64,000 bases of DNA, from NCBI GenBank assembly GCA_015680685.1, contig MNCI01026969.1, positions 64,427-128,426 on the forward strand, in the 5' to 3' direction. The notes beneath the pieces are model-generated. The model did no database searches, had not been told where the DNA came from, and saw nothing but the letters and a program-made list of their open reading frames with translations. Below, in pieces: positions 36,901-49,175 of this stretch (its first letter is position 1; the number at the start of each line of letters is the position of its first letter). Position numbers and translations under genes: made by a program. This DNA is from Gnetum montanum (taxonomy: Eukaryota; Streptophyta; Gnetopsida; Gnetales; Gnetaceae).

Positions 36901-39900
36901 AATGGGTGTGAATAGTGCCCAAAAGAATGGAGTCTGGGGTTTTTATGATAAAATCCTAAAACCTAATTCTAAGAAATCCTAGTGATTTTATAAAAGTAAA
37001 TTCAAGAAAAGCTAATTCGTGCCTCTCTTATCTCACATAGTGTTTTGATAAATTCTATTAAAAATATAAAACTAACTTTTTATTAAAATTAATTTATAAA
37101 ATCAATTAATAGAATACTATTTAACCTCCATAAAATCATTTAATAAAACAAAATACCAATTCTACCATCAACCAAGGACATCATTTTACACATCTAAAAT
37201 CATATAATCTACACATGTGATTTTACCTGTCAATCATGTCTCAAGCCACACTGCACAATGATACCTACCAAGCTCATCCACCAAGTCAATGCAATATCAA
37301 CCATAAATAGATAATATTAAACATCATAAATGAGTATAGGACATGAAATATAATGTATAAATCAATAGTATCTAAATATTCATAACCATAGAAGATCACA
37401 CATACCCATAAGCATGGATAAAACATACAAATATGGAAAGAGAATACTAACTTAAGCATCAAAGTTGTATCTTATTGCTAGCAAATGAAGTTTTTCTATG
37501 CACTTCTCCTCTCTGATCAATCGATGTGATAATATCAGTATAGGTGTAGATTAATTCTTAATTACCAATATGGTAATAATTACCTCTTTGCCATCTTGTG
37601 AATAATCTGGGATAATCAAGAAAAGATATGATATCGATAACATAATGTTATGTTCGTAGTACTAAGCATTTCTTCATCTTATATCTACCATTTTGAACTT
37701 AGAACTACCGATACCATTACTACTAATCTCATCCTATTGACCCAACATTACTCCCCATATAAGGTCATTATAGCATAAAGATAAAAAAAATGGTTGATAA
37801 GCATGAAGGATAGAGATGTGTTTTTCAAGTGGAAATTCTGATCCTCCATAATAATGAGGAAGCCAAAGAAGATGAAGAACCATTATATTTTAAAAGGATA
37901 AGAAATGAAGGGATAAATCATGGGAAAGTCTAAGAAATATGATAGCTAATAAGCCATACTTACAAAAACTATATAAAAGTTAATGTCTTGATAGATTGTA
38001 GAAACATGGAGTTTGCATGTATCTCCAATCCAACTATTGGAGGGTATCCTTCAAGAGTTTGTAGAAAGTAACAACTGGGGATTATGTGCATAGAAGATAA
38101 ATATAAGACATGGTAAATGCATTTTCTCATCAAATGAAAAAAGAACATATGGAACTGTTAATACAAATGATAGAATAGTTTTCAATTATGACATATAATA
38201 TGGTATTTCCATCTTATTTTTAACAAATTAAAATTTTACATGTGAAGGAATTGGATGTGAATTATAGGGTCTGAAAATAATTGATAGAAGAATACTAAGG
38301 AAATGTTAAATTAGCATTAAAAATTATAGTTCAATACTAGAATAAAAGATTGGCAACAAATCCTTGACATCATTATGATATAATTAGGAACTTCATTATT
38401 CATAATGTAGAAGATGTTACATTTTATTTGAGTAAGAGATTTAAAAATAATGCTAGAACAATAAAAGAAAGAAAGATATGTCATGCATAGAGGCAAATGA
38501 GTATTTTGACATAGCCAAAGAAACTAAACATGAAAAACAATAACTAACAAAAAATTTGAAGTCTACAAAAAGGTAGTAGAAGGAAAGCTAGAGATGGCTA
38601 CAGAATATAAGAAGCTTTTAAAAGAAATGCCTAGTAAGCTAATACATCACATATTAAGAATAGTTTGTAGGAAACTAAAAGGAAAAAGGAATAATTAAGA
38701 GAGATTGCAAAGGATAAAGAGCAAACAATTCAAGACTTCATTGGAAAAATCATATAGATTATCGAAGGTCTCAAGATAACATACAAAGATTTTATGACTA
38801 GATGAAGGTACTACTAGAAGATTTTAAAAGAAAAGGAAAAGAAGCCATGAAACATGTAATTGAACTACATAATGCATTTGTACATGATATATTAAAAGCC
38901 CATAGAGAGATATATGCGATGAATTTGAATACATCACAATATGAAAAAGGTTAAATGACTAAAAGATAGTTCCATTAGTAGGATGTATTCATTGAGGTTG
39001 TGAGCTAACTAGTCATTGAGTAATAAATAATATCTAATCAAATAATTATTGAAAGGAAAGCCATTTAGTTCATCTATTATAATCCTTGATATTAAACCTA
39101 AACATCTTATTAAAAGTGTATCCCTTTTTGACAATGATGTAATCTTGGAGTTTGATTTCTCCAACATGTCAATTAAGTAGAGCACCTAAAGCATGTCAAA
39201 CAATAATCTGTTTATGTAATAAAAATTGGGTTTGCTATTATTTCATAATTCTCATATGAACATGATCCTTTGTAAGTGAAGGAGAGATGTGTGGTTAGTT
39301 TGATCTTGCTTATGTTTGACCAACATGAACTTCTCTTAGTTCATCACATATCAAAATCAAAACTAAGAAGATAATTATTGTAAAATCATTTTATTTATCT
39401 GCATAATATTATCCTTAATATTAAAGAAAAGTGTTGTAAAGTAAACTATGATTACATAGAACCAATGTCAAAGATGTTGTTATGCATGTTAAAATAATTA
39501 ATAAATAATTTTAAAGAAACATAATGGATACACCATTAGATACATCATTTTAAAAAAAAGTTAAGAATCATGTGTGAACTAAGAATTATAAATGAACAAT
39601 CTATGTGAAAGAATGGTTACCTCATTGTCTAATAAAGATTTGCAAGCAAGAGATTATTAATTTAAATTATACTTGAGGCATAATTATATTACTCTACAAT
39701 TCTTCTAATGTATCATGTTAGCTATATGTCTTGTTGTGTACCAAGGAACAATATGAAATATCCATAGGCGAGGAGTTCTCAATGAATAAAAGAAATTGAA
39801 GAAAATGAATAAAGAATAAATATATCAATAAGGCCAAGATTAGTCCATGGTGAAAAGGATGATTGAGAGAATTTTCTATGAAAGAAGACATAGTAGTAAA

Positions 39901-40130
39901 GAGAGAGAACTATCTGTAATAGAATATGGAGAAATGAAGAGAGAAATTACTATACATGAACAAAGATGGAGTAGTGAAAGAATCTAGTTGAAATATCTAC
40001 AGATAAACTATGGTAAATTTGAAGTTCATTAAAAATTGAAATAATTTGAACTATAAGTACATCCCAAGACATATAGATAACATGATGCTCTAGAAGAATT
40101 ATAGAATAATATAAAAATGTATCAAGTATA

Positions 40131-40193
40131 ACTCAAACTAGCAACCTCTTGCCTTCAAATTCTTGTCAAATAATGAGCTAACCACTTAGGCTA
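40131..40193 (-). mobile_element. Possible tRNA-derived SINE head
   Basis: The minus strand has TAGCCTAAGTGGTTAGCTCA, like a polymerase III A box, and about 40 bases later GCTAGTTTGAGT, like a B box (GWTCGANNC with changes). No tail or target duplication identified. Confidence 0.4.
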
Positions 40194-40887
40194 CCTTTAA
40201 TTTATTAGACTAAGGTGAATTGACTAAAAATGACAAGTGATTATAGCATAAATTCATGACTATAGAAGAATACTAGAAAGTTTGAAAATCCTAACTAGAA
40301 GGAAATACCATCCAACTAGAGAGTTGTTGTGAACTTTGAGAGAAGAAATCATGTAAGACTATATAATAGATATAACAATGGCAAATTTAACATATATATC
40401 AATATTTGTTCATGTACATATAGATAAAACTAAATTCATCCATAAATAATAGGTGAAATCAATATTATATTATTGAATCTTATAAGAAAATTAAATGACA
40501 ATCCTAGTAAGGATTAGTATTACACAATTATTGATATCCCTAGAAATTTGCTCAACATTCAATAAGAGATTTGACTATTTATATTTGTCTCCTCTTATGA
40601 CTAGTACTGTGGTAGCCTTGTAATGAGTTACTCTTATAGTTGGTCACATCTATTCTACTATGTAAATAGGTGTTCTGGTACTAGCTCAAGTTTCCTTGTT
40701 AAAAATATTTGAAATGTTTATAATATTTTAGATAATATTTTTATAATTGTAATTATACATATATTATTTTTATTAAAAAGTATTAATTACATCATCATCA
40801 TGAGTTCTCTTTCACCGTTTACCTCTATGAAGAGTTAGATTCTTATTTATTTGCAATTTCTTTATATCATTTTCAAGCAATTTTTCT

Positions 40888-40922
40888 TGTGTGTGTGTGT
40901 ATGTGTGTGTGTGTGTGTGTGT
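40888..40922. repeat. (TG)n microsatellite
   Basis: TG dinucleotides broken once by an A, followed by a run of nine or more T. Confidence 0.9.
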
Positions 40923-41147
40923 TTTTTTTTTGTCTTCCTTCTAGTGGCTTCTTAAAATAATGATGTAGCAACCTTTTCTAATAAGTTCATTATTTGATTG
41001 TTTTTGCACATGTGTAAACTATTTAAGACATTGTTCCTATAGCTTATCTACAATAGAAACTATTTCAAGTCATTCTCTAATGGCTATATGATGCAATTTA
41101 TCTTTTCTTGTATCATTCAACATCCATCTAAGCATTGAGCATGGGTC

Positions 41148-41205
41148 ATTGGCCAATTGGTTAGCTTGCACAACTTTGCACTTATAGATATTGGGTTCAA
41201 AAAGT
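41148..41205 (+). mobile_element. Possible tRNA-derived SINE head
   Basis: TGGCCAATTGGTTAGC resembles an A box, and ATTGGGTTCAAAAAG about 35 bases on resembles a B box. No boundaries seen. Confidence 0.4.
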
Positions 41206-42014
41206 AGTACCAATACCCCCTTTGCACTCGTCATGTAATTGCTATGTTGCTAGCCTAGGGGCATGTCCTAGGTAGACCTAACCTTTTCTTCAAAAAACCA
41301 TTCATGTAAGCATTTAAATTTCTACTACACTAATTTTTTGTTTATGCATCCTTTTATGCAACCCAATATTTGGCACCATATAAGATAGTAGAATTGATTA
41401 TTATCTAAAAAAATTTTCCCTTTAGTTTTATTGAAATTCTGCTATCGCATAAAATACCATCAACCTATCTTCATTTTGACAATCTTGCCTCAATCTTATT
41501 TCTTATATCTTTATCAATTTCTCTATCTTATTGAAGCATTGACCTTGGGTAGGAGAACTAGTTGCACTGATGGACTTCTTGGCCTTGAATTATTACTTCT
41601 ATTTTACCATGGTTTATTCTTTTTCTAGAATTGCATTCCACATATTATGTCTAAATTGTTATGCCTTTATTTCTTCTAAAATATTTTAATAAAAATAGCA
41701 TTTAATTACATCGTATAATTAATATTTTGATTCCCGATAGATATAAAGAAAATGAATGAAATCCATCAAAATGCATAAGGGTATTTTTATAAACATTATA
41801 AAAGCATTTAATTTTAGTATATTAATAACTAGCAATTTAAACTCATTGATAAATTAATGTATGAAAGTAAAATAGCATTAGTAATACTAAACATTAAAAT
41901 TTATAAGATTAAAATTACATCAATGTATACTATCTAGTTTGTCTTTTTTTTATCACATGATATTTAAGCATATTAGATTAACTACAAGTTGAAATTGATC
42001 TCTTGAAGATTAGC

Positions 42015-42206
42015 ATCATTATCACCCTAGCCTTATCCGAACTACAAAGTCAACTACATGAATTGTTTTATGTACTCCAACCTTTGGGAAAAACCAAAAT
42101 TATATTAATTTCTAAATTTTGGATATCCTTCATTATTCTTGTATACAGAGTTGTTGTCATCATCATCATCCTAGCCTTATCCCAACAAAATGGATTGGCT
42201 TTATAT
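42015..42206. repeat. Short direct repeat pair next to CAT runs
   Basis: CCTAGCCTTATCC occurs at about 42026 and 42170, each preceded by (CAT/ATC)n, and each followed by AAC and a similar A-rich stretch. The pair probably derives from one dispersed repeat; the family is not identified. Confidence 0.5.
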
Positions 42207-42465
42207 ATAGTTTCTTCAAATTTACACAAAAAGAAAAAAAGAAAAAAATACACCAAGTATAAACTAAAATGGAAATTTTATTACATCTTTGTACACCCAA
42301 AGGACTTGTCAGTGAAATTAACTTATGAAAAAACCACCACCAACAATAAATCTTGAGTACAAGAGATATGTCCAATCATCATGTAACTTAAACACTTCTT
42401 CTATATAATTTCTTAGAATCAACATGAAACTTGCAATACATGTTTATACCTTAGCACTACTCATT

Positions 42466-42528
42466 GAAATCAAACCCATAACTTGAAGTTTACAAATCAG
42501 GAGTCTTATCATTAGGCTAACACCACAT
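42466..42528 (-). mobile_element. Possible tRNA-derived SINE head
   Basis: The minus strand has TTAGCCTAATGATAAGACTC (A-box-like) and then ATGGGTTTGATTTC (B-box-like) about 45 bases on. Confidence 0.4.
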
Positions 42529-42955
42529 TATTAGTTGATTTATAATTGTTGAGTGTCAATACTTTCTAGTATTTGGGGATGGTAACCTAAATGGATCTTC
42601 TCATCTAATGTAATTTTATAAAAGACTTTTATATAATTAGATTAATTTCTTTTCTAATTAAAAAAATGTATGTTTCATGGATTATTGATTGCTAAAACAA
42701 GTTTTCCTATGATACTTAGACATTGAACCAATTCCTATTATTAAAGACTAATAACGAGACTAAAGTACTAAATTTTGATCTTGAGAGATAGATTATCTAG
42801 TTAGTTATCTAGTAGCCTACCAAATATCATAGAATTAAGATGTTACTAGTTTGAGTCACACTTTAAGCACATTCTACAAAGCATTATGTTGATTATGTCC
42901 TAAAATTTCATATAGTAAAAGAGTTTTTCCATAGATCACCCTTTTTTTTTGCAAT

Positions 42956-43752
42956 TGATGGGACGCGATATCGCATCTGCCACGATATTGTGTACGCGAT
43001 ATCGTATATGCGATATCATAGCGCACCGCCAAATCTATAAATAAGAGGTAGCTCTCCCTTGTTTCTCCATCTAGATCTAGACCCTTAGCAAAACTCTGGC
43101 AGTTTTACATCTCCAGAGATAGAATAATTTCCATGTGTCCACAGTAGGAGTCCCAAAGTGAACGGATCTTTATTCGAGCAAATATTGTACCTGAGCACAA
43201 GTTTGTGTACGACAATAAAGACAAAATTTTGGATAAACCTTGCAGTGCATGGACTAAGCTAAATAGGACTTTAATTAATGTTAAATGGTTAAATGCTTTA
43301 TTAGTTAATTAATCTTTCTCAACCCTCAACACTCCTAGTTAAGTGTATTCAGTACAACCGCTTCGAGCACGTGTGTTACGCTTGGTAATCCCTGTAACGA
43401 ATAGCGTTTGGTAATCCCAAAAGGTTGCATTGTTTCAGGGTGTGAATGACAAGTGGGACAGATACTGATGCTAGACATTAGAACATAGTTAGTTAAAGTT
43501 AGTTACTTAGTCTCTTCGCCCTTTCTCCTCCTAGCATAGGCGATAAAATACAAAAGACATAAAAATCACATACCTCAGACATACTTAACCATACAACCAT
43601 GACAAATACAAGTAAGTTTGGGAAGACAACAAATGATTAATCTTAGGTGTTCCATAAGACGTGTAGGCACTTAGTCTGTGGAGTTCGACTGGATTGCACA
43701 TGTAATGCTCGTATTCGTATGGTTGAGTGTAGGGGTACCTCACCACTCATCA
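42956..43752 (+). repeat. E4 LTR1 (5' LTR)
   Basis: 797 bp. Starts TGATGGG (one change from TGATGAG) and ends CACTCATCA. The U3 opens with a GATATC array, then TATAAATA at 43036-43043, an AATAAA polyadenylation signal at 43214-43219, and the shared U5 end. The array lies between the LTR start and the TATA box. Confidence 0.9.
42964..43018 (+). promoter_or_regulatory. GATATC palindrome array upstream of the LTR1 TATA box
   Basis: Four GATATC or GATATT cores with CG-containing flanks, centres about 13-17 bp apart, ending some 20 bp before TATAAATA. The same array, with point changes, is in LTR2 (about 49185-49245) and LTR3 (about 53022-53080). Likely a transcription factor array; no factor identified. 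Confidence 0.55.
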
Positions 43753-43770
43753 TTGGCGCCGTTGTCGAGG
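43753..43770 (+). other. E4 primer binding site, tRNA-Asp
   Basis: TTGGCGCCGTTGTCGAGG directly follows the LTR. It matches the complement of the tRNA-Asp(GTC) 3' end over nearly its whole length and is the best-preserved primer site in the window. Confidence 0.88.
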
Positions 43771-43898
43771 ACTAAGTTGTTTATGCGCTAAGTAGAACAT
43801 AGAAAATCATCCACATCATTGGGAAGCTTAAAAGAACCCTTAGGGTTAAGTAGATGAAAATTTAAACAACGGTCAATAGCACACTAACAAGATAACAA

Positions 43899-46272
43899 TG
43901 TGTTCTTCTTCTCCTAAAGGCACTTCATCACCTAGGGATCACACAAGAGACAATCGGCGGTCTAACACACGTAACCAAGAACCGCTAGTTCCTCAATAGT
44001 ATCGGGTGGTATATACTCATCACGATGAGTATATACCTGATTTTACTTTTATCCTCCACTAAGATGAATAACTACGTTGGAGAGACTTGAAAGGTAACAT
44101 AGTGTTACCTCTAGATCATGCAGTCCCAAACATGCTCCTTCGTGCTCTTTCACAGATAGGCATGACAGAACTATACACTAAATACATTGCATGTGATTAC
44201 AACATAAGGGATTATCATCCCACAATGGCACAACGTCTAAGGCACTCATGGCAGGAGAGTTATCACACATCATTGCAGGGCAAAGGACCCTGCAATACTT
44301 CTCCTGTCATAAGAGAAATTAAGGGTGGTGAACTTATCTCAATAGGTTCTCCACAAAATGATGTTCCCCCTCCTAACGATAGTGAGGAGGTAGTGTATTA
44401 GAACCTTCACTCCACAATATACAACCCTAGTTCTGATGTCCATGAACACCAAGTGTTCAATGAGGGAACACAAACAAATGATAAGGACATGTAGTCTGAT
44501 CATCATCATGATCGGGGCTGTAGCCACCGAAGAGAAGGTAAGAAACATCGTCATGGTGATGGTTCTCCTTCTTATTCACCTTCATCACAACATTCACCCT
44601 CTCCTTCCACATCTAGACACAATCACAAAGAGCACAACTATGAGGATAAGGATAAGGATAAGCAAAATGAGAGACCTCGATGAGAGAGTCAAGAGTGAGG
44701 ATGAGGGCATTCTAGGGAATTAAGGCATGAAAGAAGGGAAAGTAGGGAACCACGTAGGCATCATAAACGTCATGAGAGAGATGATCATGATATTAGAAAT
44801 TACAACCCACGTAGGAACCCCTACTAGCAACCCAAAGTATGTTAGAAATTACAGAGGCTGTGAGAGTATGTTTGACATTACAAGGCACCAAAAAGATAGC
44901 CGAATCAAGAGACTAGATATGAATAATATTCCATGGTTTGAGGGGGTACAATGCTGATATGCAAAACCACTTACAAGAATTTCACGATGCCTATTCCTTG
45001 TAGAATATTTAAAACAAGTTGTCGAAGTTAAAGTTGTTCCCTAGGACACTCATAAAAGAAGCAGAAAGTTGGTACTAGTCCTTAGAATTGGAATCCATTA
45101 GACGGTGGAGTACGATGCTAGAATTTTTTAATGATAAATACCAAACATACTCCAGAGTGTCCAACTTGCATAAGCAGATCCAAGGATGGAAGCAAGGTAA
45201 TCAAGAACCCTTGGATGTTGCCATGGGCCAATATTATGCATTGCTACATCATTACCTAGGTCATGGTTAGGCACAACGGGATCAACTAAACCACCTTGTA
45301 GATGGACTAAGACATGAAACTAGGAGAACCCTTAGGACATATGCCCAAGGGAGATTATCTGAACTTAGGTTCCATGAAGTTCATAGATTGTTGGAGCAAG
45401 TAGCTAAGGAAGAAGGGGAGCTATAGAAAAGAGAAAGTGTGGAAGAGTATAACCGTGATCCTTTCCTCTAAAAGAAGGGAGTAAGATTCTATGAGGAAGA
45501 GGATGAGTCACCACTTGAAGAGTTGGTGAATAGAAAAACCTTATTGCTTCAAAGGCTAACAACCAAAGTGTTGGCTAGGGTAGATCAAATGTGGAACTCC
45601 TTAGATAGTAGATTTGAAACTATTTTGAAAATTGTAGAGGAGTCTAAGAAACTAAGTAGTGACCATGATAAGAAAAAGAGGAGAGATTCGGACCATGTAC
45701 GTAACAAGGGTAAGGGAAAAATGACTATCACTGATGAGGTTTTGGACTCTGATACAGACAATGATGGTGGATGTGAGATATGCCAATATGACCATCCTAA
45801 GGGATGTTGCCTAATAATCTCACATATACAAGAGTCTGGGTTGTATGCACTCAACCCAAGACTTAACAAACAACAAGCACCCTATTGGTTACCTTATCCC
45901 CAAGGTAACCCAAGGAAGTTCCACCAACCGTTAACATATTATCCAAGTGGAACTCCACCACAATCCATTGGGCAATACTAGTAGTGGCAATACCCATAGT
46001 CATGGGGGATGCCACCACCTAGGGAACAATACCCTTACCGGCAACCAGAATCATATGGCTATTACGTGCAGCAGCCAGTTTCTACAAGTGACTCTATGGG
46101 TCACGTAACCCCACAATGTCACTACCAAGTTTGGGAGTATTTTAGGACTCCTTCTCCTATGGGGGACACACCACATGCATACCATCCTCCAAATCCATCC
46201 GCCACTCTTACGCCAATAGTTCCATTACCACTTGCTCCAATAATGCAAGGGGAACTCCCCACTCAATCGTAG
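43899..46272 (+). pseudogene. E4 gag, interrupted
   Basis: ATG at about 43899 begins MCSSSPKGTSSPRD. N-terminal domain (43990-44290) with a YTHHDEYIPDFTFILH block and KGNIVLPLDH. Ser/His/Arg-rich stretch at 44500-44700. Capsid-like block at 44930-45270 with KLFPRTLIKEAESWY, LEFFNDKYQTYSRVSN and LLHHYLGHG. Glu-rich helix, then knuckle CEICQYDHPKGCC at 45772-45810 (CX2CX3HX3C) and a Pro/Gln/Tyr-rich linker to 46272. Stops are mostly CAA/CAG to TAA/TAG or TGG to TAG. Confidence 0.85.
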
Positions 46273-46284
46273 CAACATAATGCT

Positions 46285-47240
46285 ATGAGAGTTGTAAATC
46301 TTCAACCTGCTGCTAGTTCTAAAAACCACACAAAAAGAAGACCTTTCTTGAGAACCAAAAGTCCAAACAAGCTCTCACAACCACAAGCAGTTGAGTTCGT
46401 ACATGCTCCTCCAACAAATAAGGCTTCGGAACTCCCTTCAAACCAACAACAGAGCTCAATGCATACGGCTATGTTAACACATGCCGTTACTGACTGGATC
46501 AAGGTGGGCCACCTTCCTAAGAAATTCTCTAATCTTGGAAGCCCTCTAATTTACCTCCAAGTCACTAGGAATGAACTTCATAAGGCTCTTCTTGACTCAG
46601 GTTTTGGAGTCAACTTAATCTCACGAGAAATGTATAAAGCCTGTAACCTACCTCCACTTAAGAAGAGAAATATTCAACTAGAGTTGGTTGATCAGTCCAT
46701 CACTATTCCCTTGGGATTGGTGGAAGACATCATTATTATTGTGTGTGGTTGGTCATACCCAATTGATTTCCTAGTGATAGAAGTCAACAGTAACAAAGGG
46801 AACTTCCCAATTATAATGGGAAGGGCATGGCTAAGTACCATAAATGTATGCCTAGGAATCCGTCATCTTTCCTTGGAAATATCTAAGAAAAACATTTATG
46901 GAAAGATCGAGAGGAAGAAAGTTTCATGCATCACATACAGTGATACAGAGGGTGATGATGTGGAGGAATGTTCAACATTTCCTGCATGCAACCAGTGTGC
47001 CTAGGAAACACAAATATAAAGGTGCCTGTATGTAGCAACAACACAACAAGAGAACACCTAGTGGTTGATAGCAAATCAAGAGAGAAACCCACCAATATGC
47101 ATGGAACTAACTGGGGGAACGACTTGCACCCATGATAAAAGCATAGATACATTGGAATATGAGCATTGCCAACTTCCAACCCTTAACCTAAAAACATCAG
47201 TTGGGAGAAGTTGGACACTTTTAAGAAATTCAAACAAATG
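46285..47240 (+). pseudogene. E4 aspartic protease, end of coding region
   Basis: The open frame 46285-47004 carries HLPKKFSNLGSPLIYLQV, active-site block KALLDSGFGVNLISREM (D-S-G kept), QSITIPLGLVEDI and the GRAWLSTINVCLG flap. The Cys-containing tail CNQCA ends at a TAG. The linker continues to 47240, where it joins the post-integrase tail with no reverse transcriptase between. Confidence 0.85.
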
Positions 47241-49175
47241 CTCATTATTTCAGATCTCTCCCTTTCAATTTAGTCATGGGAGAGATGGACACCTATGCTA
47301 ATCAATTAGGGCCCTCAATTTCTTTTAAGTTTTTGTTTTACATATTTTTGTTTTACAAATTTCTTTAACTTTTCTTGTTGTTGTTTTACAACATTGTTTA
47401 TACTTTTTCTTTTATTTGTATGTGAATGTGTGTGTCTTATCCATTTTATTAAGTTTGTCACCCAATAAGTGCTCTTAATGATGGCATGAACTGTTTCTAT
47501 TGATTGCTAATGTTTGGTATTTACCTTTAAGTTACAATGTTGATACTAAGGTATGGTTCTTTTGATATAGCAGGCAATGTGTCCACATCATCCATGCATC
47601 CATAAATTTCTATGGTCTCTCTTGGCTTGGAATGTATAGTCCCTTTCTAAATAAGAACTATCAACGAATTGGTGACTGTGCATTTCTCAAACTAAGGAAG
47701 GAGCCAAGGATTGAACAGGGTGTAACTTCAAGGGGATTTGATGCTTTTGTGTTGGCCATTCTCTTGGGTGCTTGGGTGTTTTCTTTTTGAGTTTTCTTAC
47801 CAGTCCGACATTGCTCCATTATCAGGAAGCTAAGAAAATAAAAATAACAAAGTCTTTGCATGGTGTAGTTCTCACATATAAACAAAAAGAAACAGTGAGG
47901 ATTCAAAGCACACCACTTAGACGAAATAATCATTTGGGCTACAAGAACTGGTTATGGAACTAAAATAAACATGTTCCCTTTAACTAAGGCCCTTCTCGCT
48001 TCCTATTCTCTCCTCCTTCACTTCGTTGGAATGGTGGTGGCTCTTTGGGGGATGCATTCCTATTACTTCAAGTAGATGGATTGGCCGAATGCATTAATGC
48101 AAAGTCACTAGATGTGGTTTGTTTGAGGATGGACTTGGAATGGGATCTACTAAGTCACATTAATCATTGAAATACACAAGGGGCCATACACCACCTTGTT
48201 CTTGGGATTCCATTCCATTCTCTTCTTTTCATCCTTCTTTCTCCATTGATCACCTCATTGTCGGTTGTATCATTAGTGTATATTTTGGTTGACGCATCGT
48301 TTTCTTTGTGGTAAATTATTGTGGTTAAGACTTTAACTCTTGTTTCAAATGACATTCCTAGAGCCTACGGACTCTTCGAATGTGGGTTTGTTAGGGAATT
48401 AAGGGCATGACCTTGCTTTGGGGAGGATCCACTAGCATTCCTATTTGGTGCACTAGTTAAATTATTTTTCTTAACATTTTACAATCAACTCTATTTTGTT
48501 CATTTCCATCTTGACATACATTTTATCAACATTACAGTTGTTTCTTTTTCTTCATCCTTCTTATTCCTTCTCTTTCTCCATTTTCTCACTACTAGAGGTT
48601 TGCGATTAGTCATGGGGATCATGGTCCAATTTTTTTTTATTTTCTCCTAACCCCTACAGCTTGGGTAGCCACCGATATTATACCTCCAAAATCTACAATC
48701 AACCATACCACAACTCAGCCAATGGACTTTTCACCGAAGCAAGGTATCAACTGCATTGTGATTCATTTACCCTTGCTAATATAAGATTGTGTTGTGTGTG
48801 TAGATGACAATCATACAACAATGGATTGGACCTGGAGGGAACACTTGGATTGGATTGGTGTTGAAGCAGTTATGCAAGAAACATGATTGATGGCACACTT
48901 ACAGATGGACAACAAAAGGTGCAATCTTGGCATTGGCAGCAGCAGATTTCTTCTTTCTTCTCTCTCTCTCTCTCAGCTACCAAATAAAGCCTGACATCAA
49001 ATGTATAAAGTGTTCACTCTTGTTGTCGTGAACACCAATTTTGTCATGTTCTGTAATGATGATCCATTCACATGTCATCCCATTCATCATTAGTTCCATT
49101 TGAGTTAATAATCCCATACCTTCGCAATATTTTGTAAGAAACTCGAGGATGTGTTTTTATTCAGTCATGAGGGTA
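47241..49175 (+). other. E4 post-pol tract and polypurine tract
   Basis: Begins with the last residues of the pol tail (FSHGRDGHLC, ending at a stop at 47301), then about 1.87 kb without supported coding. Shared with E1, E2 and E5. GTGTGTGTAG then ATG at 48804, the acceptor-like site with CAG changed to TAG. The purine-rich GAGGGTA before 49176 is the second-strand primer. Confidence 0.65.

Larger units (their letters stand above)
36901..42950. other. AT-rich intergenic DNA, no gene seen
   Basis: Six kilobases with no coding sequence I can support and no similarity to the LTR family. Contains a (TG)n run, three possible tRNA-derived SINE relics and a pair of short repeats near 42020 and 42165 (separate entries). 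Probably old, eroded repeats. Confidence 0.6.

Noticed and set aside
42003-42356. 117-residue plus-strand ORF
   Set aside because: Low-complexity Ile/Lys-rich, AT-driven, over CAT runs and a repeat pair; no similarity recognised.
42964-43018. CRISPR-like array
   Set aside because: Palindromes of about 8-12 bp at irregular 13-17 bp centres inside a retrotransposon LTR in a plant; no repeats and spacers of CRISPR form.
47772-47963. Various 60-90-residue ORFs in the post-pol tracts (also 51489-51776 and 13424-13669)
   Set aside because: They occur on both strands of the same conserved non-coding tract, and their frames are not kept between copies.
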